This document shows, piece by piece, positions 1 through 6,688 of a stretch of DNA of 33,786 bases. The DNA comes from Candidatus Rokubacteria bacterium RIFCSPLOWO2_02_FULL_73_56 (GTDB lineage: Bacteria > Methylomirabilota > Methylomirabilia > Rokubacteriales > CSP1-6). The first letter of the stretch is position 1. Each line of letters begins with the position of its first letter. The stretch lies in contig MGCF01000117.1 in the NCBI GenBank assembly GCA_001788495.1, positions 1 to 33,786 of the forward strand. Direction: 5' to 3'. The translations under genes and the position numbers were made by a program. The notes below the pieces were generated by a model. It searched no databases. It had not been told where the DNA came from and saw nothing but the letters and a program-made list of their open reading frames with translations.

Positions 1-20
1 CGATCTGCTGATCCTGATCA

Positions 21-50
21 GGCGTGGCCAGATCCTTGTCTGGCCGCGCC
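21..50. other. GC-rich hairpin (possible terminator of an upstream gene)
   Basis: Arms at 21-32 and 39-50 pair over 12 positions with one G-T wobble, around a 6-nt loop. No T-run follows, so it is not a classical intrinsic terminator. It may end transcription of a gene to the left of the window. Confidence 0.4.
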
Positions 51-53
51 ACT

Positions 54-105
54 ATCCGGAAACACGCAGCACCGGAAGGTGCATATTTCGAGCGTGCTTC
101 CGGAT
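54..105 (+). ncRNA. Candidate structured RNA element, unassigned
   Basis: Three nested stems are visible: ATCCGGAA 54-61 with TTCCGGAT 98-105, CACGC 63-67 with GCGTG 92-96, and GCACC 69-73 with GGTGC 78-82. The last is capped by GGAA, a GNRA tetraloop when read on the + strand. Bases 83-91 stay unpaired. It lies in the leader region of the gene at 191. It matches no riboswitch class I can name. The rest of 1-190 shows no gene. Confidence 0.3.
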
Positions 106-190
106 TCTCCCGGCCGGTACGAGGCTTGCTCGGGCATGTCGGCGGGGAGCGAATGAGCCACGGGGATCGGCGTGCCGCCGGGCCGTCACG

Positions 191-589
191 ATGATGAAGA
201 TCGTCTGCTCGTGGTGCCGGCAAGAGGGCCTGCCGGGGCTGGTCGGCGAGAAGCCGCCCCTGGACGACCCGGAGGAAACGCACGGGATCTGCCGGCGACA
301 TGCGCGAGCGCTGCTCGAGGCCCTTCCCTCGGCGTCGTTTCCTCGGGTCGACCTGCTCGTCCTCGTCCACCCGCGGGAGCCGAGGCTCTTCGACTACCTC
401 GAGCGCCGGCTGGCGGGCGTGCGTGGCGTCAAGGTACTCCTCGATCGGCGGCGTGGCGAACGCCGCCGGCGGCAGGAGCCCGTGGAGTCGGAGCGGCGGC
501 GGTCTCGTGCCGACAGACGGGTCCGGGACGAGGTGCCCGTGCCGCCCGGCTACCTGCTCGTCTGGTTTGGACGGGGGCGGCCGGCGTAG
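191..589 (+). CDS. Small Cys-rich hypothetical protein with basic tail
   Basis: 132 residues, not assigned to a named family. The N-terminus has a CSWC pair, then a THGICRRHA segment, giving a C-x2-C...C-x2-H arrangement that could bind one zinc ion. The C-terminal half is very basic, with repeated RRRGERRR-like runs, and could bind nucleic acid or be disordered. Two adjacent ATG codons (191, 194) are possible starts and no strong Shine-Dalgarno is seen. A longer overlapping frame starting at 172 has a low-complexity product and looks like a shadow. The gene precedes a response regulator on the same strand, 51 bp away. Function is unknown. Confidence 0.6.
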   Translation: MMKIVCSWCRQEGLPGLVGEKPPLDDPEETHGICRRHARALLEALPSASFPRVDLLVLVHPREPRLFDYLERRLAGVRGVKVLLDRRRGERRRRQEPVESERRRSRADRRVRDEVPVPPGYLLVWFGRGRPA

Positions 590-640
590 ATCACACGCGG
601 GATTTCTGCTCGTTGACGCCGGGCCCCGTCGGGAGGTAGC

Positions 641-1078
641 GTGGGCGCGATGCCGGACGCTCCGTCGCGGCTGATCCTCGTCGTGGACGACGACGCCCGC
701 TTCGCGGACGTCCTCCACGACGTCCTGAGCGAGGACGGCTACGAGGTCGCGATCGCGGCGAACGGCGCCGACGCGCTGGCGGCGCTCGCCGCGCGGCCGG
801 CCGACCTGATCCTCGTGGACGTCCGGATGCCGAAGCTCGACGGCCCCGGCCTCTACCGGGAGCTCGCGGGCCGCGACCCGGACCTCGCGGGCCGGGTGAT
901 GTTCATGACGGGCGCCGCGGTGGACGCGGCGACGGCGGAGGTCCTCGCCGCGGTCCGCACGCCCACGCTGCGCAAGCCGTTCGAGCTCAAGGACATCCGG
1001 GCCGCCGTCCAGCGCTTCTTCCTCGCCTCCGGGAGCTTCCACGGCGCCCGCTTCCCCCGGCCGGGCGCGCCGAGCTGA
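641..1078 (+). CDS. Single-domain response regulator (CheY-like receiver)
   Basis: The protein is essentially one receiver domain. Acidic residues VVDDD lie near 14-18, the phosphoacceptor is D60 in LVDVRMP, and the conserved Lys is K112 in LRKPF. About 25 residues follow with no output domain, so it probably works by protein-protein contact in a phosphorelay. GTG 641 is 4 nt after GGGAGG (631-636) and ATG 650 is 13 nt after it, so the start is open between them. The last codons overlap the next gene, a pseudouridine synthase, suggesting co-transcription. No cognate kinase is adjacent; the kinase at 8844-10994 is far away and on the other strand. Confidence 0.88.
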   Translation: MGAMPDAPSRLILVVDDDARFADVLHDVLSEDGYEVAIAANGADALAALAARPADLILVDVRMPKLDGPGLYRELAGRDPDLAGRVMFMTGAAVDAATAEVLAAVRTPTLRKPFELKDIRAAVQRFFLASGSFHGARFPRPGAPS

Positions 1079-1890
1079 CCCTCCGCGAGCGGCTGCGCGC
1101 GCTCTTCCCCGGCGCCTCCGGCCGGAGCCTCAAGCACTGGCTCGAGGCCTCGCGCGTCCGCGTCAACGGCGTGGTCGTGCGCCGCGGCGACGCGCCCGTG
1201 GGAGAGCGGGACCGGGTCGAGCTCGGGCCACCGCCGCCGCCCGCGTTCCCCGCGCCGCTCCGGCTGGTGCACGAGGACGAGCACGTCATCGTCGTGGACA
1301 AGCCCACGGGGCTGCTGACGATCGCGAGCGCGTCCGAGCGCGAGCGCACCGCGTACCGGCTGCTCCGCGACTGGGTCGCGGCGCAGCGGCGCGGGCGGGT
1401 CTTCGTCGTCCACCGGCTCGACCGCGAGACGAGCGGGCTGCTCGTCTTCGCGCGGACGCCCGCGGTGCAGCGGGCGCTCCAGGCCCAGTTCGCGGCGCGG
1501 ACGCCCGAGCGCGTCTACGTGGCGCGCGTCGAGGGCGTGCTCCGCGAGGACGAGGGCACGCTCGAGGGCCGGCTCGCCGAGGACCGGGCGCTGCGCGTGC
1601 GCCCCGCGCGCGGCCGGGCGGGCCGCGAGGCGATCACGCGCTGGCGCGTGCTGGCGCGCGACCGGGAGGGGACGCTCGTCGAGCTGCGGCTCGTGACGGG
1701 GCGGCGCGGCCAGCTCCGCGCCCAGCTCGCGGCGCTCGGCCACCCGATCGTCGGCGACCGGGCGTACGGCAGCCGCCGGGACCCGCTCGGGCGCGTGTGC
1801 CTGCACGCGACGCGGCTCGGCTTCCTGCACCCGGACGGACGGCGCGCCGTCTTCGAGAGCGCGGCGCCGGCCGCCTTCCGTCGCGCCTAG
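1075..1890 (+). CDS. RluA-family pseudouridine synthase with S4 domain, probable CTG start
   Basis: Predicted RNA pseudouridine synthase. Residues 1-50 form an S4 RNA-binding domain (SLKHWLEASRVRVNG). The catalytic motif HRLDRETSG contains the nucleophilic Asp, and the C-terminal TGRRGQLRAQLAALGHPIVGD-type motif (the family usually has TGRTHQIR) is recognisable. The first ATG/GTG/TTG in frame is GTG 1171, which would cut off most of the S4 domain. The reading frame is open well into the upstream gene without a standard start. CTG 1075 overlaps the regulator's TGA as CTGA and gives a full S4 domain, so it is the preferred start. The target RNA (rRNA or tRNA) cannot be told from sequence. The stop lies in the outer stem of repeat copy 1. 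Confidence 0.85.
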   Translation: MTLRERLRALFPGASGRSLKHWLEASRVRVNGVVVRRGDAPVGERDRVELGPPPPPAFPAPLRLVHEDEHVIVVDKPTGLLTIASASERERTAYRLLRDWVAAQRRGRVFVVHRLDRETSGLLVFARTPAVQRALQAQFAARTPERVYVARVEGVLREDEGTLEGRLAEDRALRVRPARGRAGREAITRWRVLARDREGTLVELRLVTGRRGQLRAQLAALGHPIVGDRAYGSRRDPLGRVCLHATRLGFLHPDGRRAVFESAAPAAFRRA

Positions 1891-2107
1891 CCTGCCGTCC
1901 GCCGCGAGGCTGGGCGATCGGCACGCGCGCCCGCGGCCGCGTGCGGGCAGGGGGTCGCCGGGACCCGTTCCCTCCGCGTGAGTCGCGAGCCGCCGCGCGC
2001 CCGGATGGAGCCCAGCCGCGCCGGGGCAACGGACGCGTGCCGCGTGGTCCCGGGACTCCCTGCCCGCACGCGGTCGTGGGCGCCGGGATGATCGGGCGAG
2101 AGGTTAG
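1887..2107 (+). repeat. Structured intergenic element, copy 1
   Basis: A long hairpin fills the gap between two convergent genes. Arms 1927-1965 and 2046-2083 pair almost throughout, with one unpaired base (1957) and G-T pairs at 1933/2077, 1936/2074 and 1953/2057. An outer 7-bp stem (1887-1893 with 2101-2107) contains both stop codons. All wobble pairs are G-U if the + strand is the RNA. The enclosed core 1961-2050 is 90 nt long and shares CCCGTTCCC, CCGGATGGAGCCC and GGACGCGTGCCGCGTGGTCC with copy 2 at 15201-15290. It may be a bidirectional terminator, a structured RNA or a MITE-like element. I do not recognise it as a known family. Confidence 0.75.
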
Positions 2108-2472
2108 CCGGGGACGAGGAGGGCGAGGCCGGTCAGCGTCACCCCGAGCAGCAGGGCCTCGATGTGGACCTCGCGGGCCTGGCGGCGGAGCTGGGCGGCG
2201 AGGACGGGATCCGCCACGGGCTCCTCGCCGCCGTCGAGATCGCGCCGACCGCGCGCGGCGAGGCGCACTCAGGTGCGGTGGCGCGCCTGCCCGAAGCCGA
2301 GCGCGCCGAGCCAGAAGGGCAGGAGGAGCGCGAGCCGCGGCGCGCGGCCCGCGTCGAGGCTCCAGAGGACGACGAGCGCCGCGACGCCGAGCAGGAGGGC
2401 GCCGGCGCCGATGAGCCGGCGCCGCACGCAGCCGCGCGGGCCGATGTTGGCGACGCGCGCGCCGGCGGCCAC
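2104..2472 (-). CDS. Small membrane protein with in-frame UGA at a conserved Cys position (candidate selenoprotein)
   Basis: Reading through one TGA (2271-2269) gives 122 residues: 67 before it and 54 after it, ending at TAA 2106-2104. Hydrophobic segments lie near 21-40, 45-60 and 105-120. Related small membrane proteins, as I recall them, have Q-A-x-x-(K/R)-T-C-V-x-L-A-A-x-G; here the line reads QARHRT-UGA-VRLAARG, so UGA replaces the Cys. Codons after UGA keep the high-GC third-position pattern and code for a family-like tail (LDGGEEPVADP). GTG 2472 follows the dioxygenase stop by one base. Alternatives are a nonsense mutation or an assembly error (TGC to TGA). Function is unknown; a redox-active Sec/Cys is possible. 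Confidence 0.6.
2223..2263 (-). promoter_or_regulatory. SECIS-like hairpin after the in-frame UGA
   Basis: On the minus strand, bases 6-13 after UGA (CCTCGCCG) pair with bases 39-46 (CGGCGAGG). Inside, CGCGC and GCGCG close a 5-nt loop GGTCG (2250-2246). GGU starts 19 nt after UGA, the same offset as GGU in the E. coli fdhF SECIS loop. GC-rich DNA forms hairpins easily, so this supports recoding but does not prove it. Confidence 0.45.
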
Positions 2473-2473
2473 G

Positions 2474-2923
2474 CTACTCCGCCACCAGGACGAAGTCCTG
2501 CGCGAGCGCGGCCTGGCCGCGCGCCGGGTAGAGCTGCGTGACGAGGACGCGGTGGCCCCGCGCGCTGACGCGCACGTGCAGGTGCGGCGGGCGGCCGGGG
2601 TAGCGACCCGGGAAGGTCGTCTCGTAGCGATAGCGGCCCTCGGCGTCCGCCCGCTGGGTCGCGCGGTGCGCGGCGTCGTAGTCGCCGGCGGCGTCGGCCG
2701 ACCACCACTCGAGCGTCGCGCCCGCGAGCGGCGCGCAGCCCGCGGCCGAGCGCACGACGCCGGTGACGGCGAGCCCGCGCCCGGTGGCCGTCCGCGCGGG
2801 GGCGCCGGGCACGTAGAAGGGGCCGAGCGCGTCGGGGGCCGTCGGCCGGCACGCGGGCTGGGCCAGGGCGGCGAGCGGGGCGGCCACGACGAGCGCCAGG
2901 AGGGCGGCCGGGACTCGGATCAC
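2474..2923 (-). CDS. Secreted intradiol ring-cleavage dioxygenase-like protein
   Basis: 149 residues with an N-terminal signal peptide (hydrophobic run ending AALAQPA). A single short domain follows, related to catechol/protocatechuate intradiol dioxygenases. The four usual Fe(III) ligands are visible: Tyr in AAGDYD, Tyr in PGRYP, and the two His of RPPHLHVRV. A DALGPFY motif lies near the start of the mature protein. It is shorter than cytoplasmic catechol dioxygenases and looks extracytoplasmic, so its substrate is unknown. GTG start at 2923 has an extended -10 (TGATAGCAT) only 6 nt upstream. The next gene (UGA-containing membrane protein) begins one base after its stop, so the two form an operon. 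Confidence 0.82.
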   Translation of the reverse strand: MIRVPAALLALVVAAPLAALAQPACRPTAPDALGPFYVPGAPARTATGRGLAVTGVVRSAAGCAPLAGATLEWWSADAAGDYDAAHRATQRADAEGRYRYETTFPGRYPGRPPHLHVRVSARGHRVLVTQLYPARGQAALAQDFVLVAE

Positions 2924-2929
2924 GCGCCA

Positions 2930-2940
2930 ATGCTATCATT
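2930..2940. promoter_or_regulatory. Overlapping divergent extended -10 elements
   Basis: The + strand reads TGCTATCAT (extended -10 TATCAT, 2934-2939) toward the CPBP gene. The - strand reads TGATAGCAT (TAGCAT, 2935-2930) toward the dioxygenase. One near-palindrome may therefore drive both genes. No clear -35 is seen on either side. Confidence 0.4.
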
Positions 2941-3006
2941 CCGCGTCCGGGGACGCATGAACGAGCCCGCTCACCAGCCGACCAGCGACCCCCCGAGTCC
3001 GCTCGC

Positions 3007-3831
3007 GTGAGCACGACGCCCGGGCCCGCGCGCCCCGCGCCGGCGCCGCCGACGCGCCTCTGGACCGTCCTCGCGGCCTACGTGCTCGCGTTCGCGACGA
3101 TCGTGCTGCTCTCGCTCCTCGCCGGCGCGATCCTGCGCGACCTCTACCCCGACCTGCCCGACCGCGAGGTGTTCGGCGGCCTGGCCGGGCTGCTCGCGGG
3201 CGGCGTCGCCTCCTCGGCCGGCCTCGCGCTGACCGTGGCGGTGGTCACCCGGCCGCTCACGCCGGCGGCGCTCCGCCTCCTGCCGGGCCGGGAGACCGGG
3301 CGCGCGCTCGCCGTGATGGTCGTGGGGATGCTGGCGCTCGGCCAGGCGCTCGACTCGCTCACGATGCTCATGGGCCTCGGCCAGCAGGGCACGATGGTGG
3401 CGATCCGCAAGGCGCTCGAGGGCGCGGTGGGGCCCGAGCTGTTCCTGGCGGTGCTCGTCATCGGCGTGCTGGCGGGCACCGCGGAGGAGCTGTTCTTCCG
3501 GGGCTACATGCAGACGCGCCTCGCCGAGCGCCTGCGCCCGGCCCTCGCCGTGGTGGCGACGAGCGCGGCGTTCGGGCTCCTGCACCTCGAGTGGCTCCAC
3601 GCGCTCCTGGCCTTCCTGCTCGGCCTCTACCTCGGCTGGATCACCGAGCTGTCGGGGAGCGCGCTCCCGGCGATCGTCTGCCACGTGATCAACAACGCCC
3701 TCTTCACGCTGCTCACCGCGCTCTTCGGGGCGCTCGAGGGCGGCGGCGTGAACGCGGCGCTGCTCGCCGCGTGCGGCCTCGTCTTCGTCGGCTGCATCGT
3801 CTGGTTGCGCCGCCCCGTCCCGGCGCTATAG
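3007..3831 (+). CDS. CPBP family intramembrane glutamic endopeptidase
   Basis: 274 residues, mostly hydrophobic, with about eight predicted membrane spans after a Pro-rich N-terminus. The CPBP (Rce1/Abi-type) motifs are complete: EE-x3-R at E160-E161-R165 (EELFFRG), His 193 in FGLLHLEW, and H226/N230 in HVINN. It should act in the cytoplasmic membrane as a protease; its substrate is unknown, and such genes often mature peptides or give immunity. Start GTG 3007 has a weak ribosome-binding site and a leader of about 60 nt after the TATCAT element. The end overlaps the promoter of the thiolase operon. Confidence 0.87.
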   Translation: MSTTPGPARPAPAPPTRLWTVLAAYVLAFATIVLLSLLAGAILRDLYPDLPDREVFGGLAGLLAGGVASSAGLALTVAVVTRPLTPAALRLLPGRETGRALAVMVVGMLALGQALDSLTMLMGLGQQGTMVAIRKALEGAVGPELFLAVLVIGVLAGTAEELFFRGYMQTRLAERLRPALAVVATSAAFGLLHLEWLHALLAFLLGLYLGWITELSGSALPAIVCHVINNALFTLLTALFGALEGGGVNAALLAACGLVFVGCIVWLRRPVPAL

Positions 3832-3832
3832 T
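3805..3832 (+). promoter_or_regulatory. Promoter of the thiolase operon
   Basis: TTGCGC (3805-3810), a 16-bp spacer and TATAGT (3827-3832) lie at the end of the CPBP gene. Transcription would start near 3840. The leader carries a strong ribosome-binding site, AAGGAGGG, just before ATG 3882. Confidence 0.5.
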
Positions 3833-3881
3833 GTTGACGGCAAGTCGTGGCGAGCGGTGAGATGGTTCGAAGGAGGGATCC

Positions 3882-5066
3882 ATGAGCCTCGGCGGCAAGG
3901 TCGCGATCGTCGGCAGCGGCGTGATCAAGTACGGCGAGAACTTCCACCAGAGCCTCACCGACATGATCTACGAGGCGGTCACGCAGGCACTCGCCGACGC
4001 GCGGATGGAGCGCCAGCGCCTGGAGGCCGCGTGGCTCGGCTGCTACGAGCCGATGCTCTACGGCTTCGAGGGCAACTCGGGCGCGTTCGTCTCCGACCCG
4101 CTCAACCTGTTCCCGATCCCGGTCACGCGCGTGGCCGCCTACTGCGCCACGGGCATCGAGGCGGTGCGCAACGCCGCGCTCGCCGTCGCCTCGGGCGAGT
4201 ACGACGTGGTGCTGGCCGTCGGCGCCGAGAAGATGCGCGAGGTGCCCTCGCGCGGCTCGCTGGTCGCCCAGGCGGTGAACCGCGGCCACCCGGTGCTCGC
4301 CAAGGGCCGGACGGCGCCCGGCATGTTCGCGCTCCTGGCCACGCGCTACTTCAAGGAGTACGGGGCCGACGAGGAGGCGCTCGGCGCCGTCGCGGTCAAG
4401 AACCACTACCACGGCTCGCTGAACCCGAAGGCGCACTTCCAGAAGGAGATCACCCCGGAGCAGCACCGGCGCGCCCCGAAGGTGGCCGAGCCGCTCGGGC
4501 TCTTCGACTGCTGCCCGACGACCGACGGCGCCGCCGCGGTCGTGCTGGCGCGCGCCGACCTGGCGCCGAAGCTCACCGACACGTACACGATCCTGCGGGG
4601 CGTCGCCTTCGCCGTGACCGCCGGCTACTGGAACACGCAGTTCGACCCCTCGTGGTCGTTCACCTCGTTCCGCTCGACCCAGGAGGCCGCCAAGGCCGCC
4701 TACCGGATGGCGGGCGTCACGAACCCGGCCAAGGAGATCAAGGTCGCCGAGTGCCACGACTGCTTCACGATCACCGAGATCGTCAACTACGAGGACCTCG
4801 GCTTCGCGCGGCCCGGCGAGGGCTGGAAGTGGGCGACCGGCGGCGTGACGAAGCTCGGCGGCGACCTGCCCGTGAACACCTCGGGCGGCCTCAAGTCGTG
4901 CGGCCACCCGATCGGCTCGTCCGGCATCCGGATGATCGCGAACATCCACGACCAGCTTCTCGGGCGCGCCGGCCGCATGCAGGTCAAGGGCGCCACGCTG
5001 GGGCTCGCGCACAACCTCGGCGGCCCCGGCGCGGTGTCCGCCGTCGCCGTCCTGTCGCAGCCGTGA
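3882..5066 (+). CDS. Thiolase-like acetyl-CoA acetyltransferase (SCP-x/lipid-transfer type)
   Basis: 394 residues of the thiolase fold that condenses or cleaves acyl-CoA with CoA. The nucleophile is C88 in AAYCATG. The second conserved set is CHDCFTITEI (acidic/His region) and the third is CGHPIGSSG, containing the catalytic His. A glycine-rich C-terminal HNLGGPGAVS follows. The N-terminal KVAIVGSGVIKYG is typical of the SCP-x/nonspecific lipid-transfer subgroup, which often acts in sterol, fatty or aromatic-acid beta-oxidation. No partner DUF35 (Zn-ribbon/OB) gene is adjacent. It is the first gene of a six-gene operon (3882-8836) with mostly overlapping ends. The exact substrate is unknown. 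Confidence 0.88.
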   Translation: MSLGGKVAIVGSGVIKYGENFHQSLTDMIYEAVTQALADARMERQRLEAAWLGCYEPMLYGFEGNSGAFVSDPLNLFPIPVTRVAAYCATGIEAVRNAALAVASGEYDVVLAVGAEKMREVPSRGSLVAQAVNRGHPVLAKGRTAPGMFALLATRYFKEYGADEEALGAVAVKNHYHGSLNPKAHFQKEITPEQHRRAPKVAEPLGLFDCCPTTDGAAAVVLARADLAPKLTDTYTILRGVAFAVTAGYWNTQFDPSWSFTSFRSTQEAAKAAYRMAGVTNPAKEIKVAECHDCFTITEIVNYEDLGFARPGEGWKWATGGVTKLGGDLPVNTSGGLKSCGHPIGSSGIRMIANIHDQLLGRAGRMQVKGATLGLAHNLGGPGAVSAVAVLSQP

Positions 5067-5863
5067 CGCGCGGCGGGGGCGCCGCCGGCGCCCCGCCCGT
5101 GCCCGACGCGCTCGTCCGGGCGCTGCTCGCCGCGCGCGCGCAGGGCCGCGCGCTCGCGCCGCCGAGCGCCGCGCACCCGCTCGACGCCGCCCAGGCCTAC
5201 GCGGTGCAGGACCGGCTGCGCGTGGCGCTGGTGGCCGGGGGCGAGCGCGTCGTCGGCTGGAAGGCCGGCTTCACCAACAAGGCCTCGCAGGCCGCGTTCG
5301 GTTACGACGCGCCCGTGTGCGGCTTCCTCCTCGCCTCCGGGATCCTGCCGAACCGGAGCGCCGTGGAGACCGCGCGCTTCGTCGGGCTCGCCGTCGAGGC
5401 CGAGGTCTGCTTCGTCATGGCGCGCGATCTGGCGGGCCCCGGCGTCACGGCCGCCGCGGCGCGCGGGGCGGTCGCCGGCGCGCTGCCGGCCCTCGAGCTG
5501 ATCGACGTCCGCTACGCGGGCAAGCCCGGCGGCACCGACCTCATCGCCGACGGCGTCGCGAGCCACGCCGTCGTGCTCGGCGCCCCGCTCACGGACGTGG
5601 CGCCGCTCGACCTCGCCCTGGAGGGCCTCGTCTGGGAGCTGAACGGCGCCGTGGCGGCGACGAACACGGCGGCCGAGGTGCTGGGCGACCCGCTGAACGC
5701 GCTGGCCTGGGTCGCCAACCACCTGGGCGCGCGGGGCCTCGGCCTCGTCGCGGGCGACCTCGTCATGTCGGGCTCGGTGTCGGTCCTGCTGCGCCCCGGG
5801 GCGGGCGACACCGTGCGCGCCCAGTTCACGCGCCTCGGCGCGGTCGCGGCGCGGTTCGTCTGA
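5063..5863 (+). CDS. 2-keto-4-pentenoate hydratase/4-oxalocrotonate decarboxylase family protein
   Basis: 266 residues of the fumarylacetoacetate-hydrolase superfamily, MhpD/XylJ branch. Visible family features are VVGWKAGFTNKASQ near 55-70, the acidic metal-site region VEAEVCFVMARDL, and ALELIDVRY followed by DLIADGVASHAVVLG. The fold hydrates 2-hydroxypenta-2,4-dienoates, or decarboxylates oxalocrotonate, with a divalent metal in meta-cleavage pathways. GTG 5063 overlaps the thiolase stop as GTGA and is chosen as start; GTG 5099 is an alternative giving a shorter N-terminus. Co-location with thiolase, SDR and crotonases suggests aromatic or alicyclic acid catabolism. It could also be a related C-C hydrolase. 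Confidence 0.84.
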   Translation: MTRGGGAAGAPPVPDALVRALLAARAQGRALAPPSAAHPLDAAQAYAVQDRLRVALVAGGERVVGWKAGFTNKASQAAFGYDAPVCGFLLASGILPNRSAVETARFVGLAVEAEVCFVMARDLAGPGVTAAAARGAVAGALPALELIDVRYAGKPGGTDLIADGVASHAVVLGAPLTDVAPLDLALEGLVWELNGAVAATNTAAEVLGDPLNALAWVANHLGARGLGLVAGDLVMSGSVSVLLRPGAGDTVRAQFTRLGAVAARFV

Positions 5864-6660
5864 TGCCGCCGGCCGGGGAGCGCCTGCACGGCCGCACCGC
5901 GGTGATCACGGGGGCGGGGGGCGGGATCGGGCGCGCCGTGGCGCGCGCGTTCGCCGCCGAGGGCGCGGCGGTCGTGCTGGGCGACGCGACCGAGGCGGTG
6001 GAGGCGGTGGCGGCGGAGCTGGCGCGGGGCGGCGCTCGCGCGGTCGCCGTGCGCGGCGACGTGACGCGGAGCGCGGACATGGAGGCGCTGGCGGCGCGGG
6101 CCGCGGCCGAGGGCGGCGCGCTCGACGCGCTCGTGACGTGCGCCGGGGTCGGCGACGCCGGGCTCCTCGTCGAGCAGGACGAGCGCGACTGGCTGCGCGT
6201 GATCGACGTCAACCTCGGCGGCACCTACCGCGCCGTCCGCGCCGTGCTGCCCCGGATGCTGGCCACGGGGCAGGGGCGCATCGTGACGATCGCCTCGATC
6301 CTCGGACGCCTCGGCGGCTTCGGCTTCGTCACGGCCTACGCCGCCTCCAAGCACGGCGTCATCGGGCTCACGCGCGCGCTGGCCGCGGAGCTGGGCGCCC
6401 AGGGCCACCCGGGCATCACCGTCAACGCGGTGTGCCCGGGCTACACGCGCGCCGGCATGGGGATCGCGCTCCAGGCGACGCCGCAGGGCCCCGTGCGCGG
6501 CGACGAGATCTTCGAGCGCTACTACCGCCGCCTGGTGCCGCAGCGGCGCATGATGGAGGCCGAGGAGATCGCCCACGCGGCGCTCTTCCTCGCGCTGCCC
6601 GAGTCGGCCGGGATCACCGGCCAGGCGCTGAACGTGGACGGCGGCTTCCTGATGTCCTGA
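5863..6660 (+). CDS. SDR family NAD(P)-dependent oxidoreductase
   Basis: 265 residues of a classical short-chain dehydrogenase. The cofactor motif TGAGGGIG is near residues 16-23, followed by the expected NAG-equivalent (here CAGVG), Ser in IVTIASILG, and Tyr/Lys in YAASK. GDAT after the second strand suggests an NAD preference (acidic residue). The C-terminus, GQALNVDGGFLMS, is typical of FabG-like enzymes. ATG 5863 shares its A with the TGA of the hydratase gene. It probably oxidises a 3-hydroxyacyl-CoA or related alcohol in this operon; the substrate cannot be fixed from sequence. Confidence 0.88.
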   Translation: MPPAGERLHGRTAVITGAGGGIGRAVARAFAAEGAAVVLGDATEAVEAVAAELARGGARAVAVRGDVTRSADMEALAARAAAEGGALDALVTCAGVGDAGLLVEQDERDWLRVIDVNLGGTYRAVRAVLPRMLATGQGRIVTIASILGRLGGFGFVTAYAASKHGVIGLTRALAAELGAQGHPGITVNAVCPGYTRAGMGIALQATPQGPVRGDEIFERYYRRLVPQRRMMEAEEIAHAALFLALPESAGITGQALNVDGGFLMS

Positions 6661-6688
6661 GCGGGTGTCTGTCAAGGAGCGAGCGAGC

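Noticed and set aside
54-105. c-di-GMP (GEMM-I) riboswitch, because of a CACGCA segment and GNRA loop
   Set aside because: The GGGCAAACC and GACGCAAAGCC-like core segments are missing.
1961-2050. Twister or other self-cleaving ribozyme, suggested by CCCAAGC...CCCGG in copy 2
   Set aside because: The strings are not arranged as in twister and CCCAAGC is absent from copy 1.
2269-2472. A complete 67-residue membrane protein ending at TGA 2271-2269
   Set aside because: The same frame continues with family-like sequence to TAA 2104, so a 67-residue product is the less likely reading unless the codon is a true nonsense mutation.
3627-5012. 461-residue open frame antisense to the thiolase
   Set aside because: No family features and the thiolase is complete; shadow of high-GC codons.
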